Assembly: GCA_905480395.1 (NCBI GenBank)
Contig: CAJQQE010000041.1
Span: 1-64,000, forward strand
Length of the DNA stretch: 64,000 nt
Reading direction: 5' to 3'
DNA from: an uncultured Phycisphaerales bacterium
GTDB lineage: Bacteria > Planctomycetota > Phycisphaerae > Phycisphaerales > SM1A02
Positions 34,349 to 43,838 of this stretch are shown piece by piece. Each line of letters opens with the position of its first letter. Within the stretch, counting starts at the first letter, position 1. The translations under genes and the position numbers were made by a program. A model generated the notes under the pieces. It worked only from the letters and a program-made list of their open reading frames with translations. It ran no database searches and was not told the origin of the DNA.

Positions 34349-35605
34349 TCAAGAACCTTCAATGGTGATTCGCTCGACCAGACCAGCCTGAATCTTCTGG
34401 ACTCCGGAGCCGAGTTCGCCGATCGGATCGGGTGGAACGATATTGACGACTTTCTCGCCCAGGGTCGCCTCGCCAGCCAGAACCCGAGCTTCGAAACCTT
34501 TGCACTCGGCGAGAAGTCGATCGAGGATCTCGGCCTCGGGAACGTTGGCGACCTTCTCGCCCTGCACATAAATGATGCCACGTCGATCACCGGCGAAGAC
34601 CGCCACGTCGGCACCTTCGGCTTCGCCGGGGCCGTTGACGATGCATCCCATCACCGCCACCTTGATGGGCATGGTGATCTCCGCATCGAGAGTCTTCTTC
34701 ACATCTTCGACGAGGGTGAAGAGGTCGACCTGAATCCGACCACAGGTCGGGCACGCGATGAGCTCAATTCCTTGACGTTCCCGCATGTGGAGAGAACACA
34801 GAAGTTCGACCCCGTCTTCGACCTCATACACCGGATCGCTCGCGTAACTGATCCGGATGGTGTCGCCGATGCCGTTGGCGAGCAGCGTGCCGAGTGCCGC
34901 GATGGAGCGGATGGCGCCGGTTCCTCGGGTGCCAGCATGGGTCACGCCGAGGTGAAGGGGGTAGTCGAATCGCTTGGAAATCTCGGTGTACGCGTCGATG
35001 ACGAGACGGGCGTCCATCGACTTCGCGCTGATCACGACATCGTGAAAATCGCGGGCCTCGAAAATGTCGAGGTATTCCTCGAGTTTCGCGACCATGATGG
35101 CGAGCAAGCGCCCGGAGCGATGGCCTTCGAAGTAAGCGCCGAGCTCTTCGAGTCGCTTCTGCTTGTCCTTTCGCTCGATGATCGATCCTTCGTTCACGCC
35201 GATGCGGATCGGAATGCCCGCGGCCTTACAGGCGTCGATCACCGCATTGACCTGATCTCGATCGCTGATATTGCCAGGGTTCAGCCGGATCTTGTGCACG
35301 CCCGCTTCGACCGATTCGAGGGCCCGTTTGAAATGAAAGTGGACGTCGGCCACGATGGGTACCGGCGTCTGTTTCATGATCTCAACGAGCGCCTCGGTGT
35401 CTTTTCGCTCCGGCACCGCGACTCGAACGATGTCGGCACCCGCTTCCGCCAGCTTCTGGATCTCCGCGAGGCATCCATCGATATCGTGGGTGTAGCCGGA
35501 AGTCATGGATTGAACCGACGGGAGGGCGTCGCCACCGATCTGGACGCGTCCCACACGGTCGTCACCGACGGTCACTTGCCTGGTTGCTCTTCGAAAGTAG
35601 CTCAT
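34349..35605 (-). CDS. ispG: 4-hydroxy-3-methylbut-2-enyl diphosphate synthase (flavodoxin/ferredoxin-dependent)
   Basis: The 418-residue enzyme of the MEP pathway converts 2-C-methyl-erythritol 2,4-cyclodiphosphate to HMBPP using a 4Fe-4S cluster. The N-terminal barrel shows QSMTSGYTHD, IVRVAVPERKD, VADVHFHF, KIRLNPGNI and RIGVNEGS. The cluster cysteines sit in IACPTCGR and VMGCIVNGPGEA. The barrel and the C-terminal domain are both present, and length is normal. The start at 35605 (MSYFRR) fits homology; the frame is open further upstream to 35755 but that part is unlikely. It runs divergent from the MFS gene at 35743. Confidence 0.94.
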   Translation of the reverse strand: MSYFRRATRQVTVGDDRVGRVQIGGDALPSVQSMTSGYTHDIDGCLAEIQKLAEAGADIVRVAVPERKDTEALVEIMKQTPVPIVADVHFHFKRALESVEAGVHKIRLNPGNISDRDQVNAVIDACKAAGIPIRIGVNEGSIIERKDKQKRLEELGAYFEGHRSGRLLAIMVAKLEEYLDIFEARDFHDVVISAKSMDARLVIDAYTEISKRFDYPLHLGVTHAGTRGTGAIRSIAALGTLLANGIGDTIRISYASDPVYEVEDGVELLCSLHMRERQGIELIACPTCGRIQVDLFTLVEDVKKTLDAEITMPIKVAVMGCIVNGPGEAEGADVAVFAGDRRGIIYVQGEKVANVPEAEILDRLLAECKGFEARVLAGEATLGEKVVNIVPPDPIGELGSGVQKIQAGLVERITIEGS

Positions 35606-35742
35606 GGTGCGATTGTACGTGGTTGAACCCCGGCGGAGCCGTCGTTTTGGCAGACAAATGATCCCGTGGTTAGCATTCGGCCAAGTTTCTCCTTCGGCGT
35701 CCCGTGGACGCGATGTGAGATCGACATTCGGAGATACGACCG

Positions 35743-37155
35743 ATGAGCAATGCATCCGTAGCCCAACCCACCTCCGATGGTGGACCCAAAATCCGCCTTG
35801 GGATCATGATGTTCCTTCAGTACGCGGTTTGGGGCATCTGGCTCCCCGTTTTGGCGATCTACTTGATGGCGACCCCGGATGACGGCGGGCTCGGCTTTAC
35901 CGGTGCCGACGTCGGCTGGATTCTCGGCGTGGCCGCGGCCTCCGGCGCCATCACCGCTCCCTTCATCGCGGGACAGATCGCAGATCGGTTCTTAAATGCG
36001 GAGATTGCGCTGGGCCTCCTGTTGCTGGCGGGCGGCGTTATCAATGTCGGATTGGCATACGTCACTGACTTCTTGCCGTTTATGCTGCTCTCGGTGGCGT
36101 ATTCGATCTGCTACATGCCGACCATCGCCCTGACGAACTCGATCTGTTTCGCCAATCTTTCCGACCCTGACACCTCGTTCCCACGCGTCCGCATCTGGGG
36201 AACGGTCGGATGGATCGTTTCGAGCACGCTGTTCGGGCTTCTCTATCTCAACACCAACGTGACGCTGACTTGGATGCCCTGGTTCTTCCAAGGTGATCCG
36301 AAACCCAACGCGAACGCGCTCATCGCCAACGCGTTGGTGTTTTCCGGTGTCATTTCGATTCTCTATGGTTTCTTTGCCTTCGTGCTGCTTCCGCGGACGA
36401 GACCATCGAAGAGCACCTCGCATCCGCTCGCCTTTCTCGAGGCTTTCGGGCTTCTCCGGTATCGCGGCGTGCTGGTCCTGACCATCGCTTCGCTTGCGAT
36501 CTCGATGATCCACAACGTCTACTTCGTCCGGACCGGTCCTTGGCTCGAGTCGATCGGGTTTCCCAAGGGCGACATCGGCGCCGTCATGAGTGTCGGCCAG
36601 ATCGTGGAGATCTTCGTGCTCGGGGTGCTCGGCTGGTTCTTGAAACGGCTCGGCTTCCGGTTGGTGATCACCCTCGGGGCGATCGCGTACTTCCTTCGCT
36701 TCGCAGACTTCGCATGGGCGACCGACGGGGACAAGAACCTGGCGTTCATCGGCATCGCCTTGCACGGCTTCTGTTTCGCATTCTTCTTCGCGGCCGCCTT
36801 CATGTTCATCGATCGGGCGGCGCCGAAGGGAGCCAGGCACTCGGCACAAACCGCCTTCGGGATCGCAATTCTCGGAATCGGCCCCATCCTCTCGGGGTTC
36901 TTGAACGGTTGGCTTGATGTCGTCGGCGGCAGCCGCGAGGCCGTGGCGAATGCCGGTGGAATCACCACTTGGTGGCGGGGGATCCTGACGGATTGGGTGG
37001 GGATCACCTTCCCCGAAACCGGAACCGGAACCAGTTACCCGGCCATCTGGTGGACGCTCGCGATCGTCGGTGCGCTGGCAGCGGTTCTGGTGATCGTTGC
37101 CTTCACTGATGATTCGGCGAAGTCTTCGGCATCGGACGACCCGGTCTCGGAGTAG
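35743..37155 (+). CDS. MFS transporter of the nucleoside:H+ symporter type
   Basis: The 470-residue protein has about twelve membrane segments. The N-terminal IRLGIMMFLQYAVWGIWLPV and the GQIADRFLNAEIALG loop resemble NupG-like proton symporters. CYMPTIALTNSICFANL lies in the middle, and a central loop near residue 220 separates the two halves. Substrate is most likely a nucleoside, but homologues with other substrates exist. No nucleoside-catabolic gene is adjacent, so the substrate is inference from family resemblance. Confidence 0.82.
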   Translation: MSNASVAQPTSDGGPKIRLGIMMFLQYAVWGIWLPVLAIYLMATPDDGGLGFTGADVGWILGVAAASGAITAPFIAGQIADRFLNAEIALGLLLLAGGVINVGLAYVTDFLPFMLLSVAYSICYMPTIALTNSICFANLSDPDTSFPRVRIWGTVGWIVSSTLFGLLYLNTNVTLTWMPWFFQGDPKPNANALIANALVFSGVISILYGFFAFVLLPRTRPSKSTSHPLAFLEAFGLLRYRGVLVLTIASLAISMIHNVYFVRTGPWLESIGFPKGDIGAVMSVGQIVEIFVLGVLGWFLKRLGFRLVITLGAIAYFLRFADFAWATDGDKNLAFIGIALHGFCFAFFFAAAFMFIDRAAPKGARHSAQTAFGIAILGIGPILSGFLNGWLDVVGGSREAVANAGGITTWWRGILTDWVGITFPETGTGTSYPAIWWTLAIVGALAAVLVIVAFTDDSAKSSASDDPVSE

Positions 37156-37201
37156 GCATCCGGCCTCGTCGCCAAGTCGGCGAGCGGAACCTGCGGATTG
37201 A

Positions 37202-37247
37202 AATTGAAGATCGCCCGCGGCCAAGTGGCCGCGGGCGATCTTCAATT
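37202..37247. terminator. Long perfect hairpin between the convergent MFS and topA genes
   Basis: A perfect 21-bp stem (37202-37222 with 37227-37247) with an AAGT tetraloop lies between two converging genes, 46 bases past the MFS stop and 31 bases past the topA stop. No T-run is present on either strand. Position suggests a bidirectional terminator. Confidence 0.6.
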
Positions 37248-37278
37248 GAGACCGACAATGAGTCGTTTTAGAGTTTGG

Positions 37279-40035
37279 TCACCCCGCCTTGCGGGAACTC
37301 GTGTCGGCGACGGCATCGGGGTGGATCGGAAGGTCCTGCAGCAGGCCCGGAACCACGAGGTCAGCGATCGGCGTACCGGCCTCGATGGGGGTTCCGTCCA
37401 TGCGGGTGATCACCGGCATGGGGTTGTCCTTCAAGTGCTGCTGGAGATCCTTTTCGAGCTTCTCTCGAACGGCATCCTCGAGTTTTGCGAAGCCTTCTCG
37501 GCCCCGGCACTTCGGAAAACCACTGCAACCAAGCCACGGACCGCGTTTGCCGTCGCGAAGATTCATGGGTTTTTCCTCGCACTTCGGGCAGATGAGATCA
37601 GTCACCACCGGCGGTGGGGAAGGGAGTTTCAACCCGCCCTTCTTGTCGAGATTCAGTACGAATTTCACGTCGGGGTAGTTGGGGCTCGCCATGAACTTTC
37701 CGAAACGGCCCGTTCGGAGGATGAGTTGCGATCCGTCGTCGGGGCACTTGATATCGACCATCTCGGGGAGGAGCGGCCGACCCGTTCGGTCGATTGGCGC
37801 GGCGTAGTCGCATTCTGGATACGCGGTGCAACTCAGGAATCGCCCGTTCTTGCCGAATCGGTAACAGGTCATCGCGGCGCACTTCGGGCAGGCGTAGGGG
37901 GCCGGTTGGATCTCAGCCTTGGCGTGGCCGAGCTCTTCATGAGCCCGCGCGAGGGATTCGCTGAAGCGCCCGTAGAAGTCTCGGAGCATGTCCCGCCATT
38001 CGACGTGCTCCTCTTCGATGGCATCAAGACGCTTCTCGAGATCTCGGGTGTAGCCGAAGTCCATCAGTCGCGGGAACGCCTCGACCATCTTGTCGGTGAC
38101 CACTTCGCCGAGGTCGGTGGCGAAGAACCGACGGTCCTCTTGTACCGCGTAGTTTCGGGTCTGGATTACCTTGATGATCGATGCGTAAGTCGAAGGGCGT
38201 CCGATCCCCTCGTCCTCGAGCTTCTTGACCAGCGAGCCTTCGTTGTATCGCGCTGGCGGGCTGGAAAACTTCTGTCGAGGATCGATGGCGAAGGGTGTGG
38301 TCTGATCGCCTTTTTCGAAGGAGGGTAAGACCTGTTCATCGCTCGCCGCAATGCCGCCGACTCGCGTCCAGCCGTCGAATGCCAGTACGCGGCCGTTGGC
38401 TTTGAGTACCGCGCCGGTGTTTCGATCGGACCGACGGAACTTGACCGCAGTCGAGTCCCACTGGGCGTCGGTCATCTGACAGGCGACGAATCGATTCCAG
38501 ATCAGTCGGTAGAGCTTGAGTTGTTCCTCGTTGAGCGTCGAGGCAAGTTGTTCCGGCGTTCGCCGAGGGTCCGTGGGCCGAATCGCCTCGTGAGCCTCCT
38601 GCGCGTCCTTGTTGCTCGACCCGTAAAAACGAGGCTTGTCCGGGAGGTAATTTTTACCGTGCCGCTCGGAGACGTAGTCGCGAGCCAGCGCGATGGCATC
38701 TGCAGACAGATGGGTCGAGTCGGTTCGCATGTAGGTGATGAGTCCGACCAGGCCTTCGCCGGGCACATTGATGCCTTGATAAAGCATCTGGGCGATCCGC
38801 ATGGTTCGATCCGTCGCGAATCCGAGGACATTGCTGGCTGAGACTTGGAGGGAACTGGTGATAAACGGGGCGAACGGTCTGGAGCTCTTTCGAGTGGTTT
38901 CGACTGACTCCACGGCGTAGCGGGTCGCGGTGTCCAGGACGCCCTGAACCGATCGGCGGAACCGGGCGGGGCCTTTGCCCGCGGCATCCTCCTCGGTGGA
39001 CATGGTGACGTTGGTCATCCCGACCGCCTCAGCGACCGTGATCATGGGCTTCGAGAGGTCTTCGATCGCCTCTGAGGTACAGCCGACGGAGAAGCGGCCT
39101 TCGCTCACTTCAACCAGTTCGGTTCGCAGGCCTCGATGGTCGGAAAGCCAGGCGTTCTGTCGCTTGATCGTCGGGCCCTTGCCTTTGTCATCGAGCGAGG
39201 TCATGAACGTCTTCCAGCCTTCGGCCAGTGCTGGGGCGGTGGTTGGATCGAGCGCGAGCTTCACGCCGACCTCCCATGACTCATCAGGAACAAAAACGTC
39301 GATCTCGCGTTCACGCTCGACGATGAGCCGGGTCGCGACCGACTGCACCCGGCCGGCGGAGAGCCCGCGGGCAACTTTCTTCCAGAGCAGCGGGGAGGCT
39401 TGATATCCCACAATCCGATCGAGGATCCGGCGGGCTTGTTGAGCATTCACCTTGTATTCGTCGATGGGTCTGGGCTTTTCAAAGGCACGGGCGATTTCGC
39501 TCTTGGTGATCGCGTTGAACACCACTCGCTTGGCCTGATCCGGTTTGACGCCGAGAATGTTGGCAAGGTGCCATGCAATGGCCTCGCCTTCCCGGTCAAG
39601 GTCGGTCGCGAACCAGATCTCCGTGGCGCCCTTGGCGGCCTTCTTCAGATCAGAGACGGTCTTCTTCTTTGCCTCGAGAACTTCGTAGGTGGGGTTGAAG
39701 TCGTTTTCGAGATCAACGCCGGGCACCGGTTGTTTCGAACCCTTGGGCGCCTTGCTCGGCAGGTCTCGAACGTGTCCCACTGACGCGGTGACCACAAACT
39801 CCGGACCGAGGTACCGGTTGATGGTCTTCGCTTTCGCCGGGCTTTCCACGATCACCAGCTGCTTTCCCGCCGCGGACGGCGGTGCGGGATAGCTGGTGGT
39901 CTTCTTAGACGTCTTCTTCGACGTCTTCTTCGTCGTTGTCGTCGACGTGGTCTTCTTCTTGGTCACCGCCTTCGCCGTCTTCTTGGATGGCGATTTCTTG
40001 GCGGTGGACTTCTTGGTGGTCTTCTTCTTGGCCAT
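37279..40035 (-). CDS. topA: DNA topoisomerase I (type IA)
   Basis: The 918-residue enzyme relaxes negative supercoils. The Toprim domain starts at about 58 (LVIVESPAKAKTI) with the acidic motif D145-x-D147-REGE. The catalytic tyrosine is Y435 in LITYMRTDST. The C-terminus has four-cysteine zinc fingers: CPKCAAMTC...YPECDY and, at the end, CPKCEEKP...FPKCRG. Between them a third copy (CPDDGSQL...SPNYPDVK) has lost most cysteines. The first about 48 residues are an unusual Lys/Thr/Ser-rich extension like that of histone H1-type proteins, before the Toprim domain. Convergent with the MFS gene; miaA follows downstream on the same strand. Confidence 0.95.
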   Translation of the reverse strand: MAKKKTTKKSTAKKSPSKKTAKAVTKKKTTSTTTTKKTSKKTSKKTTSYPAPPSAAGKQLVIVESPAKAKTINRYLGPEFVVTASVGHVRDLPSKAPKGSKQPVPGVDLENDFNPTYEVLEAKKKTVSDLKKAAKGATEIWFATDLDREGEAIAWHLANILGVKPDQAKRVVFNAITKSEIARAFEKPRPIDEYKVNAQQARRILDRIVGYQASPLLWKKVARGLSAGRVQSVATRLIVEREREIDVFVPDESWEVGVKLALDPTTAPALAEGWKTFMTSLDDKGKGPTIKRQNAWLSDHRGLRTELVEVSEGRFSVGCTSEAIEDLSKPMITVAEAVGMTNVTMSTEEDAAGKGPARFRRSVQGVLDTATRYAVESVETTRKSSRPFAPFITSSLQVSASNVLGFATDRTMRIAQMLYQGINVPGEGLVGLITYMRTDSTHLSADAIALARDYVSERHGKNYLPDKPRFYGSSNKDAQEAHEAIRPTDPRRTPEQLASTLNEEQLKLYRLIWNRFVACQMTDAQWDSTAVKFRRSDRNTGAVLKANGRVLAFDGWTRVGGIAASDEQVLPSFEKGDQTTPFAIDPRQKFSSPPARYNEGSLVKKLEDEGIGRPSTYASIIKVIQTRNYAVQEDRRFFATDLGEVVTDKMVEAFPRLMDFGYTRDLEKRLDAIEEEHVEWRDMLRDFYGRFSESLARAHEELGHAKAEIQPAPYACPKCAAMTCYRFGKNGRFLSCTAYPECDYAAPIDRTGRPLLPEMVDIKCPDDGSQLILRTGRFGKFMASPNYPDVKFVLNLDKKGGLKLPSPPPVVTDLICPKCEEKPMNLRDGKRGPWLGCSGFPKCRGREGFAKLEDAVREKLEKDLQQHLKDNPMPVITRMDGTPIEAGTPIADLVVPGLLQDLPIHPDAVADTSSRKAG

Positions 40036-40273
40036 TGGGGTACTTCGACGATCGACGTCCGGGGTGTGGTGATATTCACCACTCCGGGGACTGGAGGGGA
40101 CAAAGAAAGGGGGCTGACGCAGGTCGATTCGGCCAGCTAGGGGGGCGACATTGAAAGATTACGGATGGGGTTTCGTCAAGCCCGAAACAAAAAACGCCCT
40201 CTCATTGCCTAAAAAGGGGGTTTCGGCAGAGACTGCGCCTTTTTAAGTCGAGAAAAAATTGTTCGCGAGGTCT

Positions 40274-41260
40274 TCAGGCTTGGTCTGCGAGCTTGAGGAT
40301 CGCCTTCTGGGCCAGATCTTCGACCGTGGTTCCTTCAGGCTCAAGCCGGATGGCCCCTGGAACCGCTAAGAATCGCCGCAACCAGGTTCGTTGCTGTTTG
40401 CCGTAACGACGAGTTCTGATCTTGATCTGCTCCGTGGCCTCTGCGAGCGAATACCGGCCTTCAAGGTGATAGAGAATCTCCCGATAGCCAACCGCCTCTT
40501 GTGCCTGGAGGCCGAGCCCGCCTTCTGCTTGGAGCTGCTGCACCTCTTCTCGCAGGCCAGAATCGATCATGGTCTTGACCCTCGCGTTGATCCGACGATT
40601 CAAGGCCTCCACTGGCCAGTCGAGGATCAGTACCCGCGTATCAGGTCGCCCGCGGACGGTATCGGACCATTCCTGCTGCTGGGTCGAGAGTGGGATGCCG
40701 GTTGCTTCGTGCACTTCGATCGCTCTGACGAGTCGGCGATGATCATTGGGATGGATTCTCTGGGCTGATTCCGGATCAATGACGGCAAGCCGGTCATGGA
40801 GTTCGGCGGCGTCAACCTGTTCGAGTTCGGCTCGGAGGGCATCATTCCGGCCGGGGCCTTCGAAGACGCCTTCGAGGAGGGCTCGAATATAAAGGTTGGT
40901 ACCGCCGACGACGATGGGATGGCGGCCGCGCGATCGAATGTCGCGGATCGCCGTTTCGGCGGCATCCAACCAGCTCCGCACGGTGAATTCGGCGGATCGT
41001 GGATCAACAAAGCCACACAGGTGGTGAGGCGCTGAATCGAGTTCCGATTGAGTGGGCTGTGCGGTGCCGATACTCATACCTCGATAGACCTGCATGGAAT
41101 CTGCCAGCACGCACTCGCCGCCGTGGGGGAGGGTGTTCGCCAGCTCGATCGACAAGGCGGTCTTGCCACTTCCGGTGGGGCCGAGCAACAGAATGATCGG
41201 CCGGAGCGGTGGGGCGTCCGGAAGCGACGCTTGGAGGTTTTCGGGCGAATCATGGATCAC
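40274..41260 (-). CDS. miaA: tRNA dimethylallyltransferase
   Basis: The 328-residue enzyme adds a dimethylallyl group, from an isoprenoid diphosphate, to A37 of tRNAs that read codons starting with U. The P-loop GPTGSGKT is at about 27-34, followed by DSMQVYRGMSIGTAQP. Further landmarks are VVGGTNLYIRALLEG, HPNDHRRLVRAIEV, EAVGYREI and IKIRTRRYGKQQRTW. GTG at 41260 is chosen since the open frame upstream overlaps the divergent pgk gene; a further GTG about 90 bases upstream is an alternative. The isoprenoid donor comes from the pathway genes at 27-36 kb. A T-run without a clear stem lies downstream (40186-40191). Confidence 0.88.
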   Translation of the reverse strand: MIHDSPENLQASLPDAPPLRPIILLLGPTGSGKTALSIELANTLPHGGECVLADSMQVYRGMSIGTAQPTQSELDSAPHHLCGFVDPRSAEFTVRSWLDAAETAIRDIRSRGRHPIVVGGTNLYIRALLEGVFEGPGRNDALRAELEQVDAAELHDRLAVIDPESAQRIHPNDHRRLVRAIEVHEATGIPLSTQQQEWSDTVRGRPDTRVLILDWPVEALNRRINARVKTMIDSGLREEVQQLQAEGGLGLQAQEAVGYREILYHLEGRYSLAEATEQIKIRTRRYGKQQRTWLRRFLAVPGAIRLEPEGTTVEDLAQKAILKLADQA

Positions 41261-41372
41261 TCGCTGTGACGGTAGCGACCCCACGCTCTGGACGTCGATA
41301 CCATCGAACCCCGCGCGGGTACGCAACGTCGCCGCGTTTGCATCCACTTGATGAAACACCGAGGAGATTCTC

Positions 41373-42584
41373 TTGCCCAGCGCCGCTCGAACGACCATCG
41401 ATGCCATCGAAGTGTCGGGGAAAACCGTCTTGGTACGGGTCGATTTCAACGTGCCGATCTCCGACGGCGAGATTTCTGATGACAGCCGGATCCGGGCCGC
41501 AATACCCACCATTCAATCGATTCTTGATCGAGGTGGGTCATGCGTGCTGATGAGTCATCTCGGGCGGCCTTCGGGAAACGGTTTTGAATCGGCCTTCTCG
41601 CTGGCACCCGCCGCGGTCCGGTTGTCGGAACTTCTAGATCGACCGGTGAATCTGCCGAGTGATGATTGCCTCGACGATGCATCGAGGGCGGCGGTCGCTT
41701 CGATCGGCTCGGGCGAAGTCATCCTGCTGGAAAATCTACGTTTTCACGCGGCCGAGAAAAAGGGTGACGTCGATTTTGCGGCCCGCCTTGCCATCTACGG
41801 AGACGTGTACTGCCAGGACGCCTTCGGGGCGGCGCACCGTGCCGACGCGTCGATGGTTGCGGTGCCTCAAGCCATGGAAGGGCGGCCTCGAACCGCCGGC
41901 CGATTGCTGGAGGCGGAGCTGAAGTATCTCAGCGGCGCGATCGATTCGCCCGAGCGTCCGTTCGTCGCCGTCCTCGGAGGCGCGAAGATTTCCGACAAGC
42001 TGGCGACGATCCGGCACCTTGCGGGCCGAGTAGACACGCTCGTGGTCGGCGGTGCCATGGCCTTCACGCTCCTCCGGGCGATGGGGCATGACACCGGTCG
42101 GAGTCTCGTGGAAGCATCGATGATCGAGGAAGCCCGCGCCATCATTGACGCCGTTGACGCGACGCCAACCACACTCCTCCTGCCGGTCGATTTCGTCTGC
42201 GCCGCGGCGCCGGCGGCTGGCGTTGAGACCACGGTTTCCGGTCCGGATATCGAAAGTGGTCTGATGGGTTTGGATATCGGGCCGGCATCGATCAATTCAT
42301 TCTCAGCCGCGGTGCGAGCGGCGCGAACGGTGGTCTGGAACGGGCCGATGGGATTGTTTGAGATTCCTCCGTTCGATCAAGGCACGCTGGCGATCACGAA
42401 CGCGATGATCGAGGCCACGATCGCGGGCGCTACGTCGGTCGTCGGCGGTGGGGACACCGCGGCGGCGGTGAATGATCTCGGCCTCGGGGCCGGTTTTACG
42501 CATGTCTCGACCGGAGGAGGTGCGAGTTTGCGAATGCTGGAGGGTGGGCCGATGCCGGGCGTGGACACGCTTGATCTGGCGTGA
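41373..42584 (+). CDS. pgk: Phosphoglycerate kinase
   Basis: The 403-residue glycolytic enzyme transfers phosphate between 1,3-bisphosphoglycerate and ADP. Landmarks in order: RVDFNVPISDG, MSHLGRPSG, ENLRFHAAEKKGD, QDAFGAAHR, LGGAKISDKL, GGAMAFTLL, WNGPMGLFE and VGGGDTAAAV. Length is normal. The start is TTG at 41373, supported by GAGGAG ending 6 bases upstream (41361-41366) and by the normal position of RVDFN; no nearer ATG fits. It is transcribed divergently from miaA, and only 112 bases separate the starts. Confidence 0.94.
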   Translation: MPSAARTTIDAIEVSGKTVLVRVDFNVPISDGEISDDSRIRAAIPTIQSILDRGGSCVLMSHLGRPSGNGFESAFSLAPAAVRLSELLDRPVNLPSDDCLDDASRAAVASIGSGEVILLENLRFHAAEKKGDVDFAARLAIYGDVYCQDAFGAAHRADASMVAVPQAMEGRPRTAGRLLEAELKYLSGAIDSPERPFVAVLGGAKISDKLATIRHLAGRVDTLVVGGAMAFTLLRAMGHDTGRSLVEASMIEEARAIIDAVDATPTTLLLPVDFVCAAAPAAGVETTVSGPDIESGLMGLDIGPASINSFSAAVRAARTVVWNGPMGLFEIPPFDQGTLAITNAMIEATIAGATSVVGGGDTAAAVNDLGLGAGFTHVSTGGGASLRMLEGGPMPGVDTLDLA

Positions 42585-42730
42585 ATCACCCTCGAAGGCG
42601 TCGTTCCGCTGTGCGGCGTGGCTTTCGGGCCTCGCGGCGGGTAGGCTAGAGGGTCGATCACCGGCGTTCCGGGGCCGGATTCATGATCGTGTTCTCATTC
42701 TGAAAGCGTCCGATCAGGAGACGACCAAGC

Positions 42731-43753
42731 ATGTTCCATCAGATCTTCACCATTGCCGCGACCGCGGTGCTCGCATCTTCGACCCTTGCCGCCGAATTGA
42801 AAGTCGGAGACAAGGCGCCCGCCGTCGAAGTCAAGGAATGGATCCAAGGCGAAACCACGGTGGGGGCTGGAAAGCCATATGTGGTTGAGTTCTGGGCGAC
42901 CTGGTGCGGCCCCTGCCGCCAGTCGATTCCCCACCTCAACGATCTCTACAAGAAATATAAGGGCAAAGGCCTGTCGATCATCGGTGTGTCTGATGAAGTC
43001 AAGGCCGTCGAGAAAGTCCGAAGTTTCGTCCGGGGCAAGGGCGACGGTATGAGCTATTCGGTGGCGATCGACGGAGGGGTCAAGCGAAACTTCTTTGATG
43101 CCGCCGGTCAGAAGGGAATTCCCTCGGCCTTCATCGTCGCCAACGACAACTCGATCGCATATATCGGCCATCCGATGGATCCGAAATTCGAGGAGGTTCT
43201 CGCCAAGGTTGTGGCGGGACGATATAGCCCAACGTTGATGAAGAAGGCGGCCCCGAAGCTCGCCGCGGCGGATCGGGCCGCCAAGGTTCGCAACTATGGC
43301 GACGCCTATCAGCACATGGATGATGTGATCGCACTCGACAACGGTGTCTTCGTGCAAGTCGCGCTCGACAAGTATCGCCTCATGGCATCTGAGCAGAATG
43401 ATTCAGCCTCCGCGGACCTCTGGGCTGCTGAGATGATCGACATGTACAGCGATGATCCAGGCGCGCTGGGGATGATCGCGGTCATGACCGCCGCCGATCC
43501 TGATGAAGAAGTTCGCAACATTGAAGCGGCTCGAGAGGCTGCGGACGCCATGTTGCAGAAAGCTGGGGCAAGAGACCCCGAAGCCCTCGCGGTATCGGCC
43601 AAAGTTGCATTCGCAGAAGGTGACGCCAACCGAGCGATCCGGGAGCAGATGCAGGCGTGGATGACCGCGAATCCCGACTTGAAGCCCGAATTCAAGCGAA
43701 ACCTTGATATCTACCGAGGCCAAGCCAAACGGCCCGGCGCTGCTCGGCGTTGA
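42731..43753 (+). CDS. Exported TlpA-like thioredoxin-fold protein
   Basis: The 340-residue protein has a signal peptide (1-20). A thioredoxin-fold domain of the TlpA/ResA type carries the redox motif W58-C59-G-P-C62 after VVEFWAT, plus the cis-proline segment [11 protein letters not shown] long C-terminal helical extension (about 165-340), probably TPR-like, is not part of the redox domain. Such exported proteins reduce or isomerise disulfides in the cell envelope. GGAG lies about 10 bases ahead of the ATG. A terminator at 43777-43810 ends the transcript before rpe. Confidence 0.87.
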   Translation: MFHQIFTIAATAVLASSTLAAELKVGDKAPAVEVKEWIQGETTVGAGKPYVVEFWATWCGPCRQSIPHLNDLYKKYKGKGLSIIGVSDEVKAVEKVRSFVRGKGDGMSYSVAIDGGVKRNFFDAAGQKGIPSAFIVANDNSIAYIGHPMDPKFEEVLAKVVAGRYSPTLMKKAAPKLAAADRAAKVRNYGDAYQHMDDVIALDNGVFVQVALDKYRLMASEQNDSASADLWAAEMIDMYSDDPGALGMIAVMTAADPDEEVRNIEAAREAADAMLQKAGARDPEALAVSAKVAFAEGDANRAIREQMQAWMTANPDLKPEFKRNLDIYRGQAKRPGAARR

Positions 43754-43776
43754 TCTACGCTGGAAGCACGAAGTTA

Positions 43777-43810
43777 ATGGCCGGCTCCCTCCTCGGGGGT
43801 CGGCCGTTTT
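43777..43810 (+). terminator. Intrinsic terminator after the TlpA-like gene
   Basis: An 11-bp stem including two G-U pairs (43779-43789 with 43795-43805) with a 5-base loop is followed by GTTTT, 24 bases after the stop. The next gene starts at 43839. Confidence 0.7.
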
Positions 43811-43838
43811 GATTCCGTCATACGAAGGTGATCACTTC

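Noticed and set aside
34217-35626. Plus-strand open frame of 469 codons opposite ispG
   Set aside because: Antisense to a highly conserved enzyme with cluster cysteines in place; no independent support.
35992-37245. Minus-strand open frame of 417 codons opposite the MFS gene
   Set aside because: Its sequence is charged and repetitive (an artefact of the opposing hydrophobic codons), with no domain.
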